Source of the DNA: Maribacter_C sp047345145
Lineage (GTDB): Bacteria > Bacteroidota > Bacteroidia > Flavobacteriales > Flavobacteriaceae
Direction: 5' to 3'
DNA length: 64,000 bases
Assembly: GCF_047345145.1 (NCBI RefSeq)
Contig: NZ_JBLFER010000005.1
Span: 62,001 to 126,000, forward strand
The notes beneath the pieces are model-generated. The model saw only the letters and a program-made list of their open reading frames with translations, did not search any database and was not told the origin of the DNA. Below are positions 42,045 through 53,000 of this stretch, piece after piece. Each line of letters starts with the position of its first letter. The first letter of the stretch is position 1. The position numbers were made by a program, and so were the translations under genes.

Positions 42045-43403
42045 TTATTCGTTTACTACTACTTTTTTATCTGGGTTATTTTGTATCATTTTTAGGTTGT
42101 CTAAAACGAATTCACCAAGATTTCGGCCTTGTTCTACACCCACCTCAACTGCAGACCTATAATGAATACCACCATACATTCTACTAATTGCAGCTTCGTC
42201 GGCAGCTGTTTTGAAAGATGTAAAGCTTCTAACGGGAAGTCCATACGCTACTTCAGTATCATCATCAAAACTAAAATCTTCACCAAAAATCTCCGTAAGT
42301 ACTGTAGAAGCAGCACCAGAAACTACGCTATGACCACTTGAATATTCTGGAAAAGGGGGTGTCTGTAAAACAGGCTTCCAGTTCTCATCAATATGTTCGT
42401 TAATTAAGGTTTCAGGGCGAATAAGATTACTTCTGTATTTTTCATCCCAACAGCTAATGAAAGCATCAGCCATGGCTATAGAGGCTTTGGTATAGGCATA
42501 AAGTGTTTTGTCAAAATCACTATTTGTTTTTCTACTTGCAATTTTAGTAATACCAATCCAATGCGCACCAGGACTAATCTTCTTAGTGGCGAACATCAAG
42601 TGTCCACGAGTTACAGATACGTAAGGATTACAGTCCCAAAATTGCGCAATCTTGATCTCTTCTGATGTATCACCTTTGGCAGTGATTTGATTACTTATGT
42701 TATAAACTTCTTCTAGTTCATTAAAAAAAGCAGAACCTTTTTCAAGGGAAAACGGAGGAGGAGGAACTGGCTTGAACTGTGAGGCAGAATCAATCACAAA
42801 AGGACGTATTTTATTCCAATGGGGTTCAATGCCAGCCATATAAGCCGGTGGTGTTGGTTGCCATCTTTCAGGATTATCTATATCTACGGTGAACTTTGGC
42901 ATGGTTCGCGTTTGATTGTAATTATCGGCATTCATCCATTGCGCTACATGCTCTGCTACTTCAATGCCGTAGACTTTAGAGTTGTCATAGAGAAGTGGAT
43001 CTTTCTCCTCCCAGACTTTATAAAGACTATCTTGAAGAATTTGGATTTTATCCTCAGAAAAAATTAATTTTTTGCTAAGTTCCAAGTGAGCTACCATAGC
43101 GGAAACCTTATAGTTGATAGTGACAGACTTTTTGGGTTTTGGGATAGCTTTTAAATCTGTTAATTGATCAGCTAATGAAAGATATTCTGGATTTTCTAGT
43201 GCGATGATTTCGTAGGCGGCAATATTGGGGTATGCGAAAATTCGACTTGCTACCGGTGGTGAAAAAATATCGTGAATCATGATTTCGGTAACTTTATCTA
43301 CGGAGGCATGCAAATCTTCCGCAGTAACCAGAATAGGTTCTGCTTTTTTTGCACAACACACACACAATGCTAGAGTAAAAAGTAGTATGTTGATCTTCTT
43401 CAT
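42045..43403 (-). CDS. Vanadium-dependent haloperoxidase/PAP2-like protein
   Basis: This 452-aa protein has an N-terminal export signal that may be a lipoprotein signal (Cys14/16/17 cluster). The vanadate/phosphate pocket is complete: Lys322 and Arg329 (KYRSNLIRP), Ser356-Gly357-His358 (SSGHS), Arg408 and His414 (SRMYGGIH). These are the residues that hold vanadate in haloperoxidases and phosphate in PAP2 phosphatases. It could oxidise halides with H2O2, or be a phosphatase; sequence does not settle which. It lies in a tight operon 10 bp behind a CRTAC1-like lipoprotein gene, a pairing I recall from other marine Bacteroidota. Likely periplasmic or outer-membrane. Confidence 0.85.
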   Translation of the reverse strand: MKKINILLFTLALCVCCAKKAEPILVTAEDLHASVDKVTEIMIHDIFSPPVASRIFAYPNIAAYEIIALENPEYLSLADQLTDLKAIPKPKKSVTINYKVSAMVAHLELSKKLIFSEDKIQILQDSLYKVWEEKDPLLYDNSKVYGIEVAEHVAQWMNADNYNQTRTMPKFTVDIDNPERWQPTPPAYMAGIEPHWNKIRPFVIDSASQFKPVPPPPFSLEKGSAFFNELEEVYNISNQITAKGDTSEEIKIAQFWDCNPYVSVTRGHLMFATKKISPGAHWIGITKIASRKTNSDFDKTLYAYTKASIAMADAFISCWDEKYRSNLIRPETLINEHIDENWKPVLQTPPFPEYSSGHSVVSGAASTVLTEIFGEDFSFDDDTEVAYGLPVRSFTSFKTAADEAAISRMYGGIHYRSAVEVGVEQGRNLGEFVLDNLKMIQNNPDKKVVVNE

Positions 43404-43413
43404 CGTTCTTCTT

Positions 43414-46400
43414 TTACTTTGTTAGTTTGTAAACTTCTGCATCTTTATTGTGTACAGTCACAAGAAGGTAGGCTTGCTTATTTAGTGTAACTATATTCAA
43501 ATGTCTTACTGATTTCTGAGCAAGATTTAGTCCAATAGTATGCGTCAAAATTACATTATTTTCGCTTTTTATTAATGCTCCAGGGAAAGAATCAAATCTC
43601 CCATGAAAAGGCTTTACGCCAAAATAATTACCAGCGGTAAGCACTTCCTCTTTTCCATCTTGGTCAAAATCATAAGATAGTAATGCCATAATAGGAGACA
43701 CTTGCAATTGGTTTTCAAAAGGCACAAAAGTGTACTTTCCATTTTCATTACGTAAGAAACCTGATCTCAATTCAGATACTTCTAAAACCTTGGCCTTGCG
43801 CAATGCTTCTTTTCCAAAAATTTCATTGACCGTTTTTCCGGCGAAATCACTGTATTTAGTGAATTTCTTTTTGAGATACACCAATTGTTCTGCAAGTTGA
43901 TCAAGATTCTCTAAGGTATAGTAATTTCCATTTTTCTCAATGGTCGTAATGGTTTCGGTTTGTCCGTTGTCGTCAAAATCTCCGTAATACATTTTCATTG
44001 GAGAACTCTCAGTAGCAATAAATTTGCTATTGGTACCCCAATTACCCAATACGTAATCAGTATCTCCGTCACCGTCTATATCAAAAGGCAATATGCTTTG
44101 CCATAATCCATTTAAGGTCTTATTAGTAATTTCTTTTTTGACTAATTCTCCATCTTTGTTTTTGAAGAAAGTAGGCGTCATCCATTCACCGATTACAATT
44201 AGGTCTTTAATTCCGTCTTCGTCAAAGTCATGCCAAATGGCATCGGTAACCATGCCCATATTTTGAAGATCTTTATTTTCTTTGATGGAAAAATTACCTT
44301 TTTTATTTTCTAATAAATAGGAATTTGGAAGTTTTCCGAAATCGTTCGATATCGATTGATTGCCTACGAATAGATCAAGATCGCCATCACCATCATAATC
44401 GTTAGCACTTAAAACGGATGCATTTTCGAAACTTTCGGGCAAAGCTTTGGTTTCAAAAACAGAATCTTTCTGCACATGATAGTTATTTAACAAAGGCTTC
44501 ATCGTGTTAAAAAAATCTGCTCCTCCAGATCCCATTATTAAATCATTCTTGCCATCGCTGTTAAAGTCTGAGATTACCCCGACAACATCTTCTTTGATTG
44601 AATCTTTCGAAATAGCAGGCCTTTTTGTTGCTATGAACGTGGTGTCTTTTTGAACATAAATTTGTGGGGCAACTGACCTTGAACCTCCGAAGAAAATATC
44701 TTGTTCACCATCATTATCTAAATCTCCAACGGCCGTTGCAGGTCCTCGATCTCCTAGTTGATAAGGAATTAGCTTTTGGCGATTAAAATCTACGTAGTTA
44801 TCTTCTTTGTGTGTAAAATTGATGCCTAAATTATTTTCAACATGTTCAAAAATGGCAGCCGATTTTAATCGGAGTGATTCATAATTAAAAGGCTTAGCAT
44901 TGTTTTTGGTAATCGTAAGTGTTTGGTTAACTGTAATGTCTTTTAGAACTTGAAAAGTATTATCAGGCCAAACGATTTTGAGAGAATCAATCTTTTCAGA
45001 TACAGCGTAACCAAAATGAATTATTGGTTCCGAAGAGGCTTGAAAACCACGTACGGTATACAGTTCTTTAAACTGCAAATTGCCGTTATGATAAGAGAAT
45101 ACCTTCGTGCCAATGCCTAGTTGATTTCCCTCTTTGAAATTGAACTTCAATTTCAGATAACCCGCTTTTGAGTTGGTTTTGTTTATGTATAAAGACGCTG
45201 TTTGATTGCTGTTATTGACTACCAAATCAAGATCACCATCTAGATCTAGATCAGCCAAGGCGGTGGCTCCTGATTTTAGAGTGTCTTTCGCAATCCAACT
45301 AGAAGATTTATCCTCAAATTTCAAATCATTACCTCCTTTAAAAATGAAATTGTGAATAGCGCCAGAAGGCATTAAATCCAATGCTTTTTGATCAACAAGC
45401 TTGGTGTTATTAATCTTAGTTTGGATTTGCTCATTGCTCAAAAAATTGATAAAATCAAGATCGTTGGGCCGCTTTTCAATTCCGTTTGAGATAAAAATAT
45501 CTTGCTTACCATCTTGGTCGTAGTCTGCGAAAAGTGTGCTCCAACTCCAATCTGTGGCCGCTACTCCACTCAATAGTGCAGTCTCTAAAAAGGTGCCATT
45601 TTGTTGATTAATGTTGAGCGTGTTGCGTGTAAATTGATAATGATACCCAAATCGATTTATGCGCATTTTTTGGGTTTGGATATTATCATCTCCCTCTGAG
45701 GCCATTAATATTTTTTGGTCTTGAGGAAGCATATCGAGCGACATTAAATCGGGCCAACCGTCTCGATTGATATCGGCTACGTCATTACCCATAGAAAATC
45801 GGGTAGTATGACCAAAATACTGTCGAAGGCTTTCGGTGAAGGAACCATTACCGTTATTTAAATAGTAGTAATCATCCTCGTGAAAATCATTACCTACATA
45901 AATATCGGGATAACCATCTTGATTGAAATCTGAAACAGCAACACCTAATCCATAGCCATTAACCCCGCCATAAATGCCGGCATCTTCACTTACATCTACA
46001 AATTTTCCTCCATCGTTTCGAAGTAGTTTATCACCGGTTTGGTAATTTCTATTTTTTCGGGTTTTTGCATTTCCGTATGATTCTTGAGTATGTACTGCAT
46101 GGTTCAAAAGATATATATCTAAATCGCCATCTAAATCATAATCCAAAAAAGCAGCAGAAGAACTGAAAGAGTCAAAATCGAGTCCGTACTCAGCTGCTCT
46201 TTCCGTAAAAGAACTATCTCCGTTGTTGATGTAAAGCTCATTAAAGCCGTTAAAGCCATTTATGCCCACAACTGCACATACATAAATATCAAGTAATCCA
46301 TCTCCGTTTACGTCGCCCATTACCGCTCCTGTATTCCAAGTGCTGTTTCCAGAAATTCCTGCTTTATCTGAAATATCTTCAAATTTCAAATTGCCTTTAT

Positions 46401-46662
46401 TTAGATAGAGTTTGTTTTTTACTTGATTCCCTGAAAAGAAAATATCAGGAAGCTCATCCCCATTAATATCACCCACAGCTACTCCACCGCCATTATAAAA
46501 ATATAAGTAATCAAGAATGTTGGAATCTTCTGTCGATTTTAACGTATTCGCAAAGGTGATTCCTGTTTCCTCAGCAGATGGATTGGAAAACAAAGTGCCT
46601 TCTTTGTCATTGCAGCCAACAAGTAGAACAAACGCAAAAAAATAAATAACTCTTTTAGTCAT
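43414..46662 (-). CDS. CRTAC1-like FG-GAP/UnbV repeat lipoprotein (copy 3 of 3 in operon)
   Basis: This 1082-aa protein has a lipoprotein signal (LLVGC, Cys17). It contains two sets of FG-GAP/VCBS propeller repeats with calcium-type DxNxDxxxD loops, for example DINGDELPD near 58, DVNGDGLLD and DLDLDGDLD. These flank an ASPIC/UnbV domain at about 505-580 (GTKVFSYHNG...RGFQASS). The propellers probably form a large extracellular binding surface. The start overlaps the upstream paralogue by 8 bp, so translation is coupled. It is clearly homologous along its length to the two upstream genes. Ligand and role unknown. Confidence 0.85.
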   Translation of the reverse strand: MTKRVIYFFAFVLLVGCNDKEGTLFSNPSAEETGITFANTLKSTEDSNILDYLYFYNGGGVAVGDINGDELPDIFFSGNQVKNKLYLNKGNLKFEDISDKAGISGNSTWNTGAVMGDVNGDGLLDIYVCAVVGINGFNGFNELYINNGDSSFTERAAEYGLDFDSFSSSAAFLDYDLDGDLDIYLLNHAVHTQESYGNAKTRKNRNYQTGDKLLRNDGGKFVDVSEDAGIYGGVNGYGLGVAVSDFNQDGYPDIYVGNDFHEDDYYYLNNGNGSFTESLRQYFGHTTRFSMGNDVADINRDGWPDLMSLDMLPQDQKILMASEGDDNIQTQKMRINRFGYHYQFTRNTLNINQQNGTFLETALLSGVAATDWSWSTLFADYDQDGKQDIFISNGIEKRPNDLDFINFLSNEQIQTKINNTKLVDQKALDLMPSGAIHNFIFKGGNDLKFEDKSSSWIAKDTLKSGATALADLDLDGDLDLVVNNSNQTASLYINKTNSKAGYLKLKFNFKEGNQLGIGTKVFSYHNGNLQFKELYTVRGFQASSEPIIHFGYAVSEKIDSLKIVWPDNTFQVLKDITVNQTLTITKNNAKPFNYESLRLKSAAIFEHVENNLGINFTHKEDNYVDFNRQKLIPYQLGDRGPATAVGDLDNDGEQDIFFGGSRSVAPQIYVQKDTTFIATKRPAISKDSIKEDVVGVISDFNSDGKNDLIMGSGGADFFNTMKPLLNNYHVQKDSVFETKALPESFENASVLSANDYDGDGDLDLFVGNQSISNDFGKLPNSYLLENKKGNFSIKENKDLQNMGMVTDAIWHDFDEDGIKDLIVIGEWMTPTFFKNKDGELVKKEITNKTLNGLWQSILPFDIDGDGDTDYVLGNWGTNSKFIATESSPMKMYYGDFDDNGQTETITTIEKNGNYYTLENLDQLAEQLVYLKKKFTKYSDFAGKTVNEIFGKEALRKAKVLEVSELRSGFLRNENGKYTFVPFENQLQVSPIMALLSYDFDQDGKEEVLTAGNYFGVKPFHGRFDSFPGALIKSENNVILTHTIGLNLAQKSVRHLNIVTLNKQAYLLVTVHNKDAEVYKLTK

Positions 46663-49600
46663 CGAATGCGAATACTTTAGGTTTATTATTGTTTATTGCA
46701 GTGATCAGAAATGATTTTCCTTTTGAATCTTTAAATTGTGCAATATGCTTTACTTCGTCGCGAATATAAAATCCGCTTCTGTTGTAATCTTGCCATTCAA
46801 AGCCCATTTTACCATCACCAAGTAGTACATTGCCAAAGTTGGCATCTAGGCGAGAGTATTGTGGTTTAAACTCGAAATTATTTCCAGCCATTACCAAATC
46901 TAGATTGCCGTCATTATTCACATCGGTACATGTGATTCCGCAAATGCATGAAAGTTGAACACGATTTGGTAATTTCTTAATGGTGAATTTTCCGCCGCCT
47001 TCATTTATCGCAATTAGAGTCTCTGAAGTACCAGATTCTCTAACAATAGATTTTTCAAAAATTTCCTGAGGAAACAATTCACTAACAGTCTTTTTAGCAT
47101 AAACCGATGCCTTTATATTTTGTTTTTTTAAGGCTGTAATTTGCTGAGTCATTTCTTGTTTTTGATGCAAAGGATAATCTTTTCCCTCTTGCCTTTGGGT
47201 AACGATCTGTTCAAGAGTTCCGTTGTTATCGTAATCGTTGATCCATATTTTCATTGGATTTTCCGCGGTTGGTTTGTAATGCAGATTGCTTCCTTGATTA
47301 CCGAGAACAAGATCATTATCTCCGTCATTATCTAAATCTGCTGCCGCAATTGCATTCCACCAACCTGATAAACTATCCAATGTGGTTGGTGTTTTGACAA
47401 GTCGACGTCCAGAATTTTTATAGATGTTGGTGGTGCCCCATTCTGAAACCGTAACCAAATCCTTTTTACTATCTCCATCCATATCTTTCCAGATAGAACT
47501 TGTAATCATTCCAGCATTTTTTAAATCGTACGCAAAACGCTCTGTAACATCTTCAAAAGTTCCATCACCATTGTTGGTTAAAAAAAGATGGTTTGGATCG
47601 AGACCGTAAGTGCCTACAATACTTCTAGAACCAATGAATACATCAACATCGCCATCATTATCAAAATCATGAGGTGCTATGGTCGAAATATTCTTGTAGG
47701 TTGATGGCAATTGTTCACTTGATTTTGTAAATCTACCTTTACCATTGTTCAAGTAGAGTCGGCTTTTATAATTCTTCTCTTCGCCTACTTGATTTCCACC
47801 AGAGCCTACAATAAGATCTAAATCGGAATCGCCGTCAGCATCGAAAAAAGCGGCTGCTGTATCTTCGTAGTCGGCATCTTCGTCAAATATATTTTGAGGA
47901 ATTAATGTCAATTTGCCATTGCCTACATGTTTATAAATGTTTCCGGAAAGTCCTTTGGCGCCTCCTATAAATATATCTTCATTGCCATCCGCATCAATAT
48001 CACCAACAGCCAACGAAGGTCCTTCTTGCGAAAGTGTTTTGTAGATGAGGCCCTCATAGTCGAAATCATTATAGTTGTTTTCTTTGTGGGCTACAAGGCT
48101 ATTATTTTCAATTTCTTGCAGCAAGGTTTTTTTGTTCTCAACTTTCCAAGGATTATGAGTTTTATCTGAAACCTCATGCTTAAAACTCAAGGTCTGGTTT
48201 GCTTTTACAGCTACCAACTTCTGTGATCGGTTATCGGGCCAAATCACTCTAAGAGAGTCTATTGTTGTTTTGTCTCCTAAACCAATAGTCATGGTATAAT
48301 CCATGGAAGATTGAAATCCTCTTGATGGAATTTGCTCTTGCATTACAGTTTCATCATCGTAGTACAACAAAACTGTAGAACCAACTGCAAATTTGTTTTT
48401 CTCGGCTCCTTCTAATTTGATCTTAAGATAGTTGTTGTCAGTCATTTCATTAGTTCGATTTTCGTAAATGAACGCCTGCATGTTGACATTGTTTACAACA
48501 AGTTCTAAGTCACCATCATTATCAAGATCTCCGTAAGCAGCTCCGTTGGACATGCTTGGTAGTTCAAACCCCCATTCTTTGTTTGCATTTGAAAAGGTGA
48601 TATCACCATTATTTCGATACGCGTAGTTAGGCTGAGGGCGAACAGGCATTTTTGCGATGATAGAATCGATAGATTCTTTTCTTCCAGTAAGTGCCATCTT
48701 TTGAATAATTTCATTAGCAAAAAAATCAACAAAATCTAAATCGGTAAGATCATGATTAATGCCATTTGTGATATAAATATCGCGTAAACCATCATTATCC
48801 ATATCAACCAATAGACCGGCCCAACTCCAATCTGTTGCATCAACACCACTGAAATATGCTATTTCGGAAAATGACCCGTTTCCATTGTTGAGTTGTAATG
48901 TATTTTGAATGTATTGCTGGTAGAAATCTTTACTTTGTTTCAGCTTAAAGACATTGTAACCTTCAAATTCCATTACGGCCTTCACACGTTCGTCGGCTTC
49001 AGGAAGCATATCGGTGATAAATATCTCTGAATTTCCATCATTGTTGATATCGGCAATATCAATTCCCATAGCGGAAAGCGAGAGATGTTGCGTATAGTTT
49101 TTAATTTCTTCTTTAAAGGTTCCGTCTTGGTTGTTGATGTATAGATAATCTCGTTCATAAAAATCATTGGAAACATAAAGATCAGGATATTGATCTTTAT
49201 TGATATCAGTCACCATAACACCTAGACCGAAGCCGATAAGGCTTCCGTAAATTCCTGCATCTTCGCTGACGTCAACGAATTTACCATCATCATTGCGGAG
49301 TAGCATATCACCAACACCTTTGAAAATATCAGGAACTCCCTCCCAATCTTGAGCGCGAACATGACGTTGTTCTGCATAACCCAAACTACTGACAGGAATA
49401 TTACTGTTGTTCAAAATATAGGCATCTAAATCACCATCTTTATCATAATCAAAAAATGTAGCGTGTGTCGAAAACCCTGTTTTCGCAAGGTTGTATTCAT
49501 GCGCTTTCTCTGTAAAAGTCAGGTCACCGTTGTTGATATACAAATCATTATCATGATTGTTACCTTTTAAATTGCCTGCATTACTGACATAGATATCTAA

Positions 49601-50017
49601 AAGGCCATCGGCATTTATATCTACCATATTGACTCCTGTGGACCATGGTTTACTACCTTCAATACCTGCACTTGCTGAAATATCTTCGAATTTGAGGTTG
49701 CCCTTATTTAGGTAAAGTTTATTTGGCACCATATTACCCGTCATATAGATATCCGCTAAGCCATCATTATTAATGTCTCCAATGGCTACACCGCCACCAT
49801 TATAGAAGTTGCGGTATTTGAAGATGTTGAAGTTTTTTTGATTTTCAATCTTGTTGATAAAATCAATACCAGTAGCTTCGGGAGGGAGCAGTTTAAACAA
49901 TGTTACAGTTTCTTCGGAAATTTCTTGGTTTTCATTTTGAGTACAAGAATTGAAAAGAATAGCAGAGAAGAAAAGGAAACATATTTTTTTAAAAAAAGTA
50001 CATATCATAGGTCTCAT
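46655..50017 (-). CDS. CRTAC1-like FG-GAP/UnbV repeat lipoprotein (copy 2 of 3)
   Basis: This 1120-aa protein has the start at 50017 as part of an ATGA overlap with the stop of the upstream paralogue, which supports this ATG over one three codons later. The lipoprotein signal ends at FNSC (Cys25). N-terminal FG-GAP repeats carry DINNDGLAD, DINADGLLD and DYDKDGDLD loops; a UnbV domain lies at about 540-610 (RGFQSSMDY), followed by a second propeller-like block with DIDADGNED and DFDNDGDVD. Architecture matches both neighbours. Predicted to be on the cell surface. Function not known. Confidence 0.85.
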   Translation of the reverse strand: MRPMICTFFKKICFLFFSAILFNSCTQNENQEISEETVTLFKLLPPEATGIDFINKIENQKNFNIFKYRNFYNGGGVAIGDINNDGLADIYMTGNMVPNKLYLNKGNLKFEDISASAGIEGSKPWSTGVNMVDINADGLLDIYVSNAGNLKGNNHDNDLYINNGDLTFTEKAHEYNLAKTGFSTHATFFDYDKDGDLDAYILNNSNIPVSSLGYAEQRHVRAQDWEGVPDIFKGVGDMLLRNDDGKFVDVSEDAGIYGSLIGFGLGVMVTDINKDQYPDLYVSNDFYERDYLYINNQDGTFKEEIKNYTQHLSLSAMGIDIADINNDGNSEIFITDMLPEADERVKAVMEFEGYNVFKLKQSKDFYQQYIQNTLQLNNGNGSFSEIAYFSGVDATDWSWAGLLVDMDNDGLRDIYITNGINHDLTDLDFVDFFANEIIQKMALTGRKESIDSIIAKMPVRPQPNYAYRNNGDITFSNANKEWGFELPSMSNGAAYGDLDNDGDLELVVNNVNMQAFIYENRTNEMTDNNYLKIKLEGAEKNKFAVGSTVLLYYDDETVMQEQIPSRGFQSSMDYTMTIGLGDKTTIDSLRVIWPDNRSQKLVAVKANQTLSFKHEVSDKTHNPWKVENKKTLLQEIENNSLVAHKENNYNDFDYEGLIYKTLSQEGPSLAVGDIDADGNEDIFIGGAKGLSGNIYKHVGNGKLTLIPQNIFDEDADYEDTAAAFFDADGDSDLDLIVGSGGNQVGEEKNYKSRLYLNNGKGRFTKSSEQLPSTYKNISTIAPHDFDNDGDVDVFIGSRSIVGTYGLDPNHLFLTNNGDGTFEDVTERFAYDLKNAGMITSSIWKDMDGDSKKDLVTVSEWGTTNIYKNSGRRLVKTPTTLDSLSGWWNAIAAADLDNDGDNDLVLGNQGSNLHYKPTAENPMKIWINDYDNNGTLEQIVTQRQEGKDYPLHQKQEMTQQITALKKQNIKASVYAKKTVSELFPQEIFEKSIVRESGTSETLIAINEGGGKFTIKKLPNRVQLSCICGITCTDVNNDGNLDLVMAGNNFEFKPQYSRLDANFGNVLLGDGKMGFEWQDYNRSGFYIRDEVKHIAQFKDSKGKSFLITAINNNKPKVFAFDD

Positions 50018-53000
50018 TCATCATTTTTTAAAAGAAAAATAGGTGTGTCGTTGTTAATAGTGACTATATAGTGTTTCTTGTTTTTTATAATTATTGATTT
50101 GATTCTTCTAGCGGGTCCTGACACGCCAATTTCTACTTCCGAATCCCATATAAAATCTCCGCTTTTAGCGTATTTCAAAAGTACACCGTGTGAGGCGTCC
50201 ATCCTACCTAATTGAGTGCTAATTTCATAGTTATTGCCTACTAAAAGTATATCGCTAAAACCATCATTATCAAAGTCTTCCGATGCAATATCATGAACAT
50301 TTGAATTTTGAGCAATAAGAGGGAGTTTTTTACCTAAAAATTCACCTTGCCCATTATTTTCAAAATACATACTTGCCAGCTCAAAGACTTGTTTTTTATT
50401 TGCTGCATCGATCTTTTCTTTGGAGAATAGATCTTCAAGAGTTGCGTTTGCGAAACTTTTATAAGACAGGAATTTCTTATTTAAACTAGGCAATTGCTTC
50501 ACCAATGCTTCTTTGGATGCAAATGGAATTTCCCTGTCTTCTTTGAAGTAAGTCACTACTGGGTCGTTGGTGCCATTCATATCATAATCATAGTTGTAAA
50601 TCGTTATTGGTTCGGTTAAGGAAGCCTGAAATTTGCTGTTGAGCCCCCAATTACCTGCAATAAAATCGATATCACCATCTTTATCAAAATCAGTTGTCAA
50701 GATGCAGTTCCACAAACCATGAGTGTTCTGCAAATTGTTGTTTTTTTGAAGTTTAAAGGAGCTACCATCGTTATAAAAAATAGATATCGGCATCCAATGT
50801 CCGACGAGTATTAAATCTTTGAACCCATTATTGTCTAAATCGATCCATGCTGCATCTTTCACGTTTCCAATTAATTGAAAATCTTTAGAAATGACTTTGG
50901 AGATGTCCTTAAAATTTCCTTTTCCATCGTTTTGAAAAAGATACTGTTTTGGACTTTCGCTAAATTGCCAAGGTACGTGATCCGATGTTATTAAAACATC
51001 GATATGCCCATCATTATTAAAATCTTCAGCTAACACCTTTGAGGCGTTGACCTCCAGATTATTAAATTGTAAGGTGTCTTTCGTGAAACTTCCATTGGCA
51101 TTAATATAGAGCTTTGGGTGTAATGGTTTACCTGATTTAAATTCATTTCCTCCACTTACCACCAGTAAGTCTTTATCGTCGTCATTATCCATATCAAAAA
51201 AAACATGAGCGGTATCCTCACTTTTAGCGTCCTCTAGAAAAAGATCATTTTGGGCCTCTCCAAATTCGCCGAAATCTTTTTGTAAATAAAGTCGTGAAGC
51301 TTGACCTTTTGCACCGCCAATAAAAAAATCATCAAGGCCATCATTGTTTAAGTCGGATACTGAAATATCTGGCCCTTCATTAGTATTTGCCCATGGCACC
51401 AGAGGGTCTCTTAAAAACTCTATTGAAGTTCGATCATTGTGTTCAAATGAAATTACAGAATCAATTTTAGTAAAACTGTTCTTTTTCTTTGCCTTACTAT
51501 CGTAAGTGTGCAAATTTGTAGCCTCGGCGACCTTCATAGTAAGTGTTTGGTCAACTGAAACCTGTGATAAAGTTTGGCAGAAGCCATTTGGCCAGATTAC
51601 TTTTAAAGAATCTAAAGAACTCATTTCGCCCAGGCCCAAATGCACTATAGGAGGAGTGGCCGAGAGATATCCTCTGGTTGTAAAATTTTCTTGATATATT
51701 TTTTTATTAGAAGTATAGCCTATAATTTTTGCGCCATAACCAAAAGGATTCTGTTTGGTGCCTTCAAAATTGATATCTAAATAATGCTGTTTTGTAGCTG
51801 AGACATCTTGATTTTCTAATATAAACGCCTTCTCGTTTACGTTATTTATGACAAGATCAAGGTCGCCGTCATTATCTAAATCGGCATAGGCGCAGCCGTT
51901 GCTAAATGTAGGTTCTTCACTAAACCATTGTTTTGTAGTATCCTCGAATTGTAAGTTTCTAAGATTTTTGAAAAAATAATTAGGGACTTTCGTTTCAGGG
52001 ATTTTTTTGATCAATTCCAAATCTTGTTCAGACATTCCCTTATCTATCTTTTTTTGAATGAGATCGTTCGAAATGAATTGAATAAAATCCATATTGTTGG
52101 TGGCGCCCTTAATTCCGTTGGAGACAAAAATATCTTTGTAACCATCATTATCGAAATCAGCAAGTAATCCGCCCCAAGACCATTCTGTAGCAGATATTCC
52201 AGACAAATGAGCTATCTCGCTAAATGAAGTATTCCCTAAATTCAGGTGAAGCGTATTTTGCATGTATTGAGGCGCATACCCGTTCTTCAAATAATTCTCA
52301 TAAGTAGAGTAGGGAAACTCCAATCCTGAAGTTTTATAAGTTTCAGGGTTTCTTGGCAGCATATCCATTGACAGAATATCAGTAAGGCCATCATTATTAA
52401 TATCGGCAATATCATTGCCCATGGAATAATGTGAAGTATGTCCTAGTTTTTTTGAATCGGAGGAAATAATCTCCTTAAAAGTTCCATTTTTTTGATTGAT
52501 GTACAGATAATCATTTTCATAAAAATCATTCCCAACATAAATATCTGGATATCCGTCGGTATTGACATCACTGATGCCGAGACCCAGACCATAGCCTATT
52601 TTTCCTTGAAAAATGTTCGCCTCATACGAAACATCGACAAACATCTTATCATCATTCCTAAAAAGGATATCGCCCGATTTTGGGTCGTATCCATTTCGTA
52701 GTGAACCACTTCCATAGGAGTTATTGGGATGCACAGAGTGGTTCAATAAATACATATCTAAATCGCCGTCTAAGTCATAATCAAAAAATGCTGCTTGCGT
52801 TGAAAGTCCTGCAAAATCCAAACCATAACTGGCTGCATCTTCCTTAAAGGTTGGTACACCATCGCTATTTGAACCTTGATTGATGTAAAGTAGATTTTTC
52901 CCTTTTAATGCCCTATAGCCAGAGGCCTTACATACATAAATATCTAATAATCCATCTGAATTTATGTCGACATGTGTAACCCCAGTAGACCAAGTGTTGA

